This document shows, piece by piece, positions 33,356 to 38,910 of a stretch of DNA of 38,910 nt. The position numbers and the translations under genes were made by a program. Position 1 is the first letter of the stretch. Each line of letters opens with the position of its first letter. The stretch is from Beijerinckiaceae bacterium (GTDB taxonomy: Bacteria > Pseudomonadota > Alphaproteobacteria > Rhizobiales > Beijerinckiaceae), in NCBI GenBank assembly GCA_947472615.1, contig CANJEY010000002.1, positions 1-38,910 on the forward strand, written 5' to 3'. Below the pieces are notes generated by a model, which had not been told where the DNA came from, did not search any database, and was given only the letters and a program-made list of their open reading frames with translations.

Positions 33356-34114
33356 ATGGCCAGCCGTCCTCGCCCCCTCGTCGCCGGCAACTGGAAAATG
33401 AACGGCCTGAAGGCCTCTCTGGGCGAACTCGCCGGCATGGCGGCGCGCTACGACGCAGCACTCAAGGGCAAGATCGACCTCCTGATCTGCCCGCCCTTCA
33501 CGACAGCCGGGCTCGCCGCACAGGCCGCCAGCGGGACCGGAATCGCCATCGGCGGACAGGATTGCCACGCCAGGGAGAGCGGCGCCCACACCGGCGACGT
33601 CGCCGCCGAAATGCTGGCCGATCTCGGCCTGACCCATGTGATCGTCGGCCATTCCGAACGCCGGACGGACCACGCTGAATCGGACGCCGTCGTGAAGGCC
33701 AAGGCCGCCGCCGCGCTGCGCGCCGGCCTGATCGCCATCGTGTGCGTCGGCGAAACCCACGCCGAGCGCATGGCCGGCACGACGCTCGACGTCGTCGGCA
33801 GGCAGGTGAATGGCTCCCTGCCGGACGGCGCGACCGCCGCCAATCTGGTCATCGCCTACGAGCCCGTCTGGGCCATCGGCACGGGCCTGACGCCGACCGC
33901 CGCCGATGTGGCCGAGGTTCACGCCTTCATCCGCAAGGAACTGGAACGCCTGCTGCCCGATCAGGGCGCCGGCGTCCGCATTCTCTACGGCGGCTCGGTG
34001 AAGCCCAACAACGCCGTGGAGCTGATGGGCGTCGCCAACGTCGATGGCGCTCTTGTCGGCGGCGCGAGCCTCAAGGCCGCCGACTTCATGGCGATCGCCG
34101 ACGCCTACCGCTGA
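33356..34114 (+). CDS. tpiA: Triosephosphate isomerase
   Basis: A 252-residue TIM, interconverting dihydroxyacetone phosphate and glyceraldehyde 3-phosphate. Catalytic motifs are complete: VAGNWKMNG (Lys), VIVGHSERR (His), and [14 protein letters not shown] (Glu and loop 6), then [10 protein letters not shown] for phosphate binding. GGGAG precedes the ATG. The secG-pyrG genes that usually follow tpiA in related genomes are absent here; instead a TTT receptor converges on it with three nt between stops. Confidence 0.97.
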   Translation: MASRPRPLVAGNWKMNGLKASLGELAGMAARYDAALKGKIDLLICPPFTTAGLAAQAASGTGIAIGGQDCHARESGAHTGDVAAEMLADLGLTHVIVGHSERRTDHAESDAVVKAKAAAALRAGLIAIVCVGETHAERMAGTTLDVVGRQVNGSLPDGATAANLVIAYEPVWAIGTGLTPTAADVAEVHAFIRKELERLLPDQGAGVRILYGGSVKPNNAVELMGVANVDGALVGGASLKAADFMAIADAYR

Positions 34115-34117
34115 GGC

Positions 34118-35119
34118 TCAGCCGAGAAACTTCGCCGCCAGCCGGATGATCTCCTCCGGCGTTTCGAGAATCTCGCGGAACAGCTTTTCCTGTTCCTCGC
34201 CGATCTTCGGCGATGGATCGAGGTTCTGCCGCTTCGCGTCGGCCAGATAGCCTGGATCTCGCACAGCAGCGTCGAACGCGCGCCGCAGGACGTCGAGCCG
34301 TTCGGCCGGAATATCCGGTGGCCCCACGACCGGGCGCCCGAGATTGTTATTATCGGAAAAGAAGTCCGCGACATGCATCTGCTGCGGCGTCTTGATGAAT
34401 TGCCGGATCGACGGCGCGCCGAGCCCGGGGATCGGCTCTTTCTCGAGATTGAACAGCAGATTGGCCTTGCCCTGCGTGATCCAGCCCGGCCGCGAATGGT
34501 CGAAACCCTGATAGGTCTGACACACGCCTTCGACCTCGCCGCGGTCCATCGCCAGCATCACGTCGCCGGAATTCTTGTAGCCCTCGATCAGTTCGAACTT
34601 CATGCCGTAGATTTCGCGAAGGTAGATCGGGATCGTCGACACGCCGCTGCCTGCGCCGGCCCCGCCGACGATCAGGGTCTGAGTGAACAGGTCTGCGCCC
34701 TTCTTCACCCGCGCATCGGGCCGCGCGATACAGACCTGATTGGCAGTGTCGGTGCTGCCGATCCAGTTCATCCGGCGGAAGTCGGCTTCCAGACCGGGCT
34801 TGTTCTTCAGCGCTGCCGCCGTTGGGATGAGCTGCGAGATGATCCCGATCGAGGTGCCGTCGCGCGGTGCGACCGAATAGAGATAATTCGTCGCCTTGAT
34901 ATGCCCCGCGCCCGGCATCAGCCGGACGACGAAACTCGGATTGCCCGGAATATGTTCCGGCATGTAGCGCGCCAGCAGGCGCGCAAACCCGTCGTAGGAC
35001 GAACCACCCTCGCTGCCGACGATGAACTCGATCTGCCGGCCGCGATAGAAGCTCTCGACGGACTGCGCGTTCGCCGCGCCCGCGGCGCAGATCAGCGCCG
35101 CCACAAGCCCATTGCGCAT
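34118..35119 (-). CDS. TTT/Bug-family periplasmic solute receptor
   Basis: A 333-residue TctC/Bug receptor with a signal peptide (MRNGLVAALICAAGAANA, then QS) and family motifs ESFYRGRQIEFIVGSEGGSSYD, RLMPGAGHIKATNYLYS and VGPPDIPAERLDVL. The ATG ending at 35119 has AGGAGG upstream; the frame to 35353 runs into the next gene. It is the third TTT receptor of the window and follows an ABC-type receptor by 28 nt, the mirror arrangement of the pair at 5047-7190. No permease gene adjoins. Confidence 0.92.
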   Translation of the reverse strand: MRNGLVAALICAAGAANAQSVESFYRGRQIEFIVGSEGGSSYDGFARLLARYMPEHIPGNPSFVVRLMPGAGHIKATNYLYSVAPRDGTSIGIISQLIPTAAALKNKPGLEADFRRMNWIGSTDTANQVCIARPDARVKKGADLFTQTLIVGGAGAGSGVSTIPIYLREIYGMKFELIEGYKNSGDVMLAMDRGEVEGVCQTYQGFDHSRPGWITQGKANLLFNLEKEPIPGLGAPSIRQFIKTPQQMHVADFFSDNNNLGRPVVGPPDIPAERLDVLRRAFDAAVRDPGYLADAKRQNLDPSPKIGEEQEKLFREILETPEEIIRLAAKFLG

Positions 35120-35147
35120 CGTCCCCTCCTGCGTTCGGCTGAAGATA

Positions 35148-36230
35148 CTATTCCTTGAAATATTGCGAGAATAGCCGGTTCGCATCGTCCCGAGTTTCGA
35201 ATAATCTGGCGGGCGTGAATACCTGTTCTTTGAGGCCGTTGCGCTCGGGAATGATCTTCTGCAGCTTCGCATCGGCCTCGACATCGGGCCGAGCCGACAG
35301 ATAATCCGCCTTGCGCAGAATTTCCTGTCCCTCTTTCGATTGCAGATAATCAATCAGCAGCATCGCGGAGTGAACATGCGGCGCGTTCTTGACCAGCATC
35401 ATGGTGCCGAACGTGGAGGAAACCGGCGAGAGCATCTGCGCATCGAGAGGCGCGCCGATCGCCTTGCTGATCAACGGATGGTGCGCGAAAATTTCGATGC
35501 CAAGATCGTATTCGCCCTCCCCGACCTTGTCGACGAGCGCCCGCGCGCTGCCGTGAAAGTTGGCGATGTCCTGTTTCGAGAGCTTTTCGAGATAATTCGC
35601 GGTCGCATCCTTGCCGCGCGCTAAAAGCACATTGGCGATGAAAAGGTTTGCGCCGGACTCGCTCTCCGCATGCCAGGCCATGCGGCCCTTCCATTTAGGG
35701 TCGAGCAAATCGTCGTGGGTTTTCGGAACCTGCGCGGTGGGAACGCGGGACGAATTATAAGCGAGCCCGAAATAATTGACCCGATAGGCAGACCACCTGC
35801 CATTGGGGTCGACATAAGCAGCCGGCAACGCGCTCAGTTCCGGCGACCAGTATTGCTGAACCACGCCCTGCTTCATCGTCGGCTCGGCCACGCCGCTGGA
35901 TTCGAAGACATCGGCCTCGGGACGCCCCGCCTTCGCTTCGGTGATTACCTTCAGGATAATGTCGCGGCTCGTGCCCCGCCAGAACTGCAGATCGACGAAC
36001 GGGTATTTCGCCTTGAAACCCTTGCTCACCGGCAATAGCGCCTGATCGACGATCATGCCCGAATAGAAGACGACCTTGCCTTCCTTCTTTGCGCCGTCGA
36101 TCAGCAGGTTTTGCCGGTCCGCGCCCTTGTAGGTCGCGATATTGACGCCCTGCGCCACGGCGGGCGCCGCTGCGAGCGCTGCCGCGGCCGCTGCAGACTG
36201 CGCCCATCGGCGCATGGATGAATGCCACAT
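35148..36230 (-). CDS. ABC-type extracellular solute-binding protein (orphan)
   Basis: A 360-residue periplasmic receptor with an Ala-rich signal peptide cut near AVAQ. The mature start NIATYKGADRQNLLIDGAKK, then EGKVVFYSGMI and FWRGTSRDI, shows it is a paralogue of the receptors at 5047 and 22493. SARALVDKVGEGEYDLGIEIF and AMLLIDYLQSKEGQEIL are the shared middle and end segments. A GGGAGAG ribosome site precedes the ATG. It lies between the TauD-type dioxygenase and the TTT receptor on one strand. No ABC permease or ATPase gene is present. Confidence 0.9.
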   Translation of the reverse strand: MWHSSMRRWAQSAAAAAALAAAPAVAQGVNIATYKGADRQNLLIDGAKKEGKVVFYSGMIVDQALLPVSKGFKAKYPFVDLQFWRGTSRDIILKVITEAKAGRPEADVFESSGVAEPTMKQGVVQQYWSPELSALPAAYVDPNGRWSAYRVNYFGLAYNSSRVPTAQVPKTHDDLLDPKWKGRMAWHAESESGANLFIANVLLARGKDATANYLEKLSKQDIANFHGSARALVDKVGEGEYDLGIEIFAHHPLISKAIGAPLDAQMLSPVSSTFGTMMLVKNAPHVHSAMLLIDYLQSKEGQEILRKADYLSARPDVEADAKLQKIIPERNGLKEQVFTPARLFETRDDANRLFSQYFKE

Positions 36231-36292
36231 GTTTCTCTCCCGGAGAGTGTCGTGCGCGGCGGCGATTGTTGTTGCTCCCGCCGCTTCGTTCG

Positions 36293-37345
36293 TCAGGCGA
36301 CTTCGAGGCTCGCCGTATATGCGCCGGTCTTCGACTTCACGCCCGACATGCGTTTCGCAATGTCATCCGGCAAGGGCCGCACGCCGTTGCTCAGCCACAG
36401 CCGCAGCAGATGCCGCTTGCGGTGCGACTCCGGCCAATCCTCGAACGCCTTGCGCGAATGCATCAGCGTATGATTCATGACAAAGAAAATGTCGCCCGGC
36501 TCGAAATGAATCTCGAGCGCGAACTCGTCGCACATGGCGCGAAACACCGCGAGCGCCTCAATCTGCGACGGCGTCAGTTTCGGCGCCCCTGGAATTTTCT
36601 GCGCCTTGTCGATCGCCTGACTGGCGGCTCGCGATGTGAAATAGCCATCGTGGAACGCGAAGATCGACTGCATGATCCACGGCGTATCGGCCCCATAGCC
36701 GTCGCCCGGCCGCGCGCGCGGATAAAGCCCGATCAGTTCCTTCAGCAGATCGGGCCGGCGCTTCAGCATCTCGTTGTAGACCGTCACGGAACTGCACAGC
36801 AGATGCTCGCCGCCGGACTTGCCAGCGTGAATGCACGCCAGGCCCAGCACATCGCAACTGTCGCAATGGAACTTCAGCGCCGCCTTGGTGGTATAGGCGC
36901 GGTCTTCCAGATAGGCGCCGCCGATGTCTTTCACATGGCCAAGCAATTGCCCCTGCGCGTTCTGCGAAATCGGCGCGCCCAGATGCAGCCCGACGCCCCA
37001 GAACGCCGTCGCAAAGGCGGACTGGCTCATCGCCTCGAACGGAAGACCCCGAATGAGAACGAAGCCGCGCCCGGTCATCAACTCGTCGCGGATGTCGCGC
37101 AATCGCGCCGCGAAGGACGGCAGGGAAAAGTCTTCGCGCCTAGTGTCGAGCAGCGAGCCTCCGGCGGCCTCTCGAGAAGCGACAGCATCCAGAACTTCGC
37201 CGCGCTCGGCGTCGGACAACGTGTACGTCCATTCATCCGAGACAGCCATCTGCTTCGGATCCCAGCCGGCGGCGTCGATCAACGGCTGCATCGGCACGGC
37301 CGGCGCACGCGGCGCAACGGATCGCTTCCAGGCGTTGGCCTTCAT
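36293..37345 (-). CDS. TauD/TfdA-family Fe(II)/2-oxoglutarate dioxygenase
   Basis: A 350-residue dioxygenase. Iron ligands are visible: H160 and D162 in KFHCDSCD, and H296 in NHTLMHSRKAFED. R315 in RHLLRLWLS should bind 2-oxoglutarate. RGFVLIRGLPF near residue 93 is a family entry motif. GGGAGG lies ahead of the ATG. The enzyme probably hydroxylates a small carboxylate or amine as a first catabolic step. It is followed by the two receptors, which may supply its substrate, and a further possible TauD-type start is seen at 38861. The substrate is unknown. Confidence 0.92.
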   Translation of the reverse strand: MKANAWKRSVAPRAPAVPMQPLIDAAGWDPKQMAVSDEWTYTLSDAERGEVLDAVASREAAGGSLLDTRREDFSLPSFAARLRDIRDELMTGRGFVLIRGLPFEAMSQSAFATAFWGVGLHLGAPISQNAQGQLLGHVKDIGGAYLEDRAYTTKAALKFHCDSCDVLGLACIHAGKSGGEHLLCSSVTVYNEMLKRRPDLLKELIGLYPRARPGDGYGADTPWIMQSIFAFHDGYFTSRAASQAIDKAQKIPGAPKLTPSQIEALAVFRAMCDEFALEIHFEPGDIFFVMNHTLMHSRKAFEDWPESHRKRHLLRLWLSNGVRPLPDDIAKRMSGVKSKTGAYTASLEVA

Positions 37346-37455
37346 CTTTCCTCCCGGCGGCGCTTCCGCGCCGCACCTGACTCCTGACGGCGCATCGCCG
37401 TCGAATTGTCCGGAAGGTTATCGTCTGGACTCGGCGTGTCAACGACCGACGTTAT

Positions 37456-37896
37456 TCACGCCAGTGGCCAGACGAACAGCGCCGATGCGCAAAGCCCGAT
37501 CGCCGTCACGCCCCACTCGAGCACGCCCCAGTCAGCCACGAGCCCACGAGACCCCAATGTGCCGCCGACCGCGACGTCCGCCAGCAGACGGTTGTTGAGC
37601 GGCGTCACCACGAAGAACAGATAAGGCCAGCTCGCCAGGATAACCGCCGCGCCCACCAGCCACGTTGCGTCGCCGCTTGTCTGATAAGTGACAAAGCCAA
37701 CGATCCCGGCCGCCAGCGCAAGCCCGGCCAGCATCGCGAAACCACGTCTGTCGCTCGGCTTCCATTCCTTCAGCATGGCGCGATCGTCGAGCCCGAGACG
37801 CGCCGGCTGTTCGACCAGATTGATATACGCCGCAGCGCCGGTGAAGGCTGCCGAAAAAGCAAGAGCCAAAGCACCAGACAACATATCAATCCCCAT
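37456..37896 (-). CDS. DUF1772 (anthrone oxygenase-like) membrane protein
   Basis: A 146-residue protein with four membrane helices. Family signs are the helix-1 end AAYINLVEQPARL, KEWKPSDRRGFAMLAGLA, and VTPLNNRLL after helix 3. Members relate to anthrone oxygenases and noxB-type proteins, but most are uncharacterised. ATG ending at 37896 or 37884 could serve; the second has GGGG at better spacing. A GGAAC-N17-GTT element just upstream resembles an EcfG stress promoter. It precedes the dioxygenase gene by 110 nt on the same strand. Confidence 0.8.
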   Translation of the reverse strand: MGIDMLSGALALAFSAAFTGAAAYINLVEQPARLGLDDRAMLKEWKPSDRRGFAMLAGLALAAGIVGFVTYQTSGDATWLVGAAVILASWPYLFFVVTPLNNRLLADVAVGGTLGSRGLVADWGVLEWGVTAIGLCASALFVWPLA

Positions 37897-37924
37897 TTGC
37901 CCGAGCTGAACAATTGCGGGGGAT

Positions 37925-37949
37925 AACTCAATTGGCGCTGTAAAGTTCC
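37925..37949 (-). promoter_or_regulatory. Possible EcfG-type stress promoter for the DUF1772 gene
   Basis: Minus strand: GGAAC (37949-37945), 17 nt, then GTT (37927-37925). The consensus GGAAC-N16-CGTT is met except that the C is A. The -10 is 28 nt from the start codon. Confidence 0.35.
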
Positions 37950-37974
37950 TTCATGGACGTCGGCCGCGACAACC

Positions 37975-38003
37975 TTGACGGCGGCTGCGAAGTCCACTCT
38001 TAT
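37975..38003 (+). promoter_or_regulatory. Probable sigma-70 promoter for the class II aldolase gene
   Basis: TTGACG (37975-37980), a 17-nt spacer and TCTTAT (37998-38003) match the consensus in 5 and 4 of 6 bases. The start codon follows at 38030 after a GGGAGG ribosome site. Confidence 0.5.
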
Positions 38004-38029
38004 CAATGCAACAAATTCGGGAGGACATC

Positions 38030-38809
38030 ATGAGCGCAGTCGTAACAAAACTGAACCTGCCGTCGCTTCGCGATCGTGTCAGCCCGGAAGAATGGCGCGT
38101 GCGGGTCGAGCTCGCAGCCACGCACCGGCTAGCGCATTATTACAACTGGATCGGCACCAATTTCGGCACCCATTTCTCTGCGCGCATTCCGGGCGAGCCC
38201 GAGCATTTCCTGTTGAAACCTGTCGATCTCACCTTCGACGAAATCAATGCGTCGAGCCTTATCAAGGTCGACATGAAGGGGACGAAGCTCACCGAAAGCC
38301 CTTATCGGGTCAACAACGCCGGCGTCGCCCTGCACGGCGGCTGTTATCAGGCGCGGCCGGACGTGATGAGCGTCCTGCACACCCACACCGACACGGGCGT
38401 GGCGCTGTCGATGCTGGAATGCGGGTTGCTGCCGGTCTCGATGGCGGCGGTGCGTTTCCACAAGCGCATCGGCTACTACGACTTCAAGGGCCCTGGCGAC
38501 AACATGAGCGACCGCCAGCGGCTCGGCGAAAGCCTCGGCGAACACATGGCGCTGATCATGCGCAACCACGGTCTGATTTCCGTTGGACGTTCGATCGGCG
38601 AAGCCTTTGTGGTGATGTGTGTATTGGAGCAGGCCTGCTCCTCGCAACTCAAGGCGATGCAGACGGGCGCGAAAATGCTCATCCCGGACGAAACGATTCT
38701 CGATCCAATGGCGTCGAAGCGCGACGGCATGAACGATCGCAACAATGACGGCAATTGGGCGACCATGATGCGCCTCGCCGACCGGCTGGATTCCTCTTTC
38801 CGCGAATGA
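38030..38809 (+). CDS. Class II aldolase/adducin family protein
   Basis: A 259-residue zinc-dependent aldolase-fold protein. Zinc ligands are H117 and H119 in LHTHTDTG and H180 in MRNHGLIS. NNAGVALHGGCYQARPDV is the usual family segment before them, and DFKGPGDN lies between. The family includes L-fuculose-phosphate aldolase and many decarboxylases or aldolases of small hydroxy acids. ATG at 38030 has GGGAGG upstream and is preferred to one at 38006. It diverges from the DUF1772/dioxygenase genes and precedes another gene by 51 nt. Substrate unknown. Confidence 0.92.
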   Translation: MSAVVTKLNLPSLRDRVSPEEWRVRVELAATHRLAHYYNWIGTNFGTHFSARIPGEPEHFLLKPVDLTFDEINASSLIKVDMKGTKLTESPYRVNNAGVALHGGCYQARPDVMSVLHTHTDTGVALSMLECGLLPVSMAAVRFHKRIGYYDFKGPGDNMSDRQRLGESLGEHMALIMRNHGLISVGRSIGEAFVVMCVLEQACSSQLKAMQTGAKMLIPDETILDPMASKRDGMNDRNNDGNWATMMRLADRLDSSFRE

Positions 38810-38860
38810 TGACATCGCGGCCGCGAGCGCCCGCCCCGGCTTCAGTCAAGAGGTAGCGAC

Positions 38861-38910
38861 ATGACACCGATTTATCAGGGTGAAATCACCGCCGCCAGCG
38901 CCTGGACGCC
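38861..38910 (+). CDS. Start of a gene cut by the window edge, possibly TauD/TfdA-type
   Basis: ATG at 38861, with AGAGGT upstream, opens a frame reading MTPIYQGEITAASAWT to the edge. Some TauD/TfdA dioxygenases begin with a similar ITGPSAWT phrase, so another dioxygenase is possible. Only 16 residues are visible, so the call is tentative. Confidence 0.4.
   Translation, partial: MTPIYQGEITAASAWT

Noticed and set aside
1-38910. tRNA genes, CRISPR arrays, transposases, integrases, toxin-antitoxin or phage genes
   Set aside because: Looked for on both strands by eye; none with supporting sequence was found. Short or divergent examples could have been missed.

Overview
The window looks like chromosomal DNA of a GC-rich alphaproteobacterium, most likely Hyphomicrobiales (Bradyrhizobium/Xanthobacteraceae-like). 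This is inferred from the queA-tgt and trpGDC-moaC-moeA gene orders, from one long dnaE, from the many periplasmic solute receptors of the tripartite tricarboxylate (TTT/Bug) type, and from a palindromic repeat of a kind I recall from this order. I saw no tRNA, rRNA, CRISPR array, transposase, integrase or phage gene.

The layout alternates core blocks with catabolic blocks. (1) Positions 1-5025, plus strand: a tightly coupled set of SCP2-type thiolase end, class III CoA-transferase, SDR, MmgE/PrpD protein and TTT receptor, suggesting uptake and CoA-dependent breakdown of an organic acid. (2) Positions 5047-9683, minus strand: AtzG-like subunit, AtzE-like amidase, hydantoin-racemase-like protein, TTT receptor and ABC-type receptor; a second MmgE/PrpD gene diverges from it. 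(3) Positions 11192-15821: DUF1328 membrane protein, a possible 33-residue peptide, dnaE and a secreted coiled-coil protein. (4) Positions 15832-19281, minus strand: AEC carrier, queA, an unknown 114-residue protein and tgt, all overlapping or nearly touching. (5) Positions 19413-23581: SDR, 2-hydroxyacid dehydrogenase, an inverted-repeat element, a secreted cyclase-family protein and an ABC-type receptor. (6) Positions 23715-34114: moeA, moaC, trpC, trpD, trpG, then an opposite-strand Tat-exported metallophosphoesterase, then trpE and a PpiD-like chaperone, with tpiA divergent. (7) Positions 34118-38910: TTT receptor, ABC-type receptor, TauD-type dioxygenase, DUF1772 protein, class II aldolase and the start of another gene.

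Two themes stand out. First, there are six periplasmic receptors and not one TTT or ABC permease. Three are TTT receptors and three are mutually similar ABC-type receptors; twice one of each kind sits side by side. Second, several enzyme-family genes lack a residue normally essential in the family: both SDRs lack the catalytic Tyr, the racemase lacks both Cys, the thiolase has HDAF for HDCF, the cyclase has Gln for two metal His, and Tgt has lost two of three zinc Cys. The best candidate for an undescribed system is the block at 5047-9683, a receptor pair with racemase-like and two-part amidase genes, which may serve uptake and hydrolysis of an amide, ureide or cyclic imide. That function is inference.
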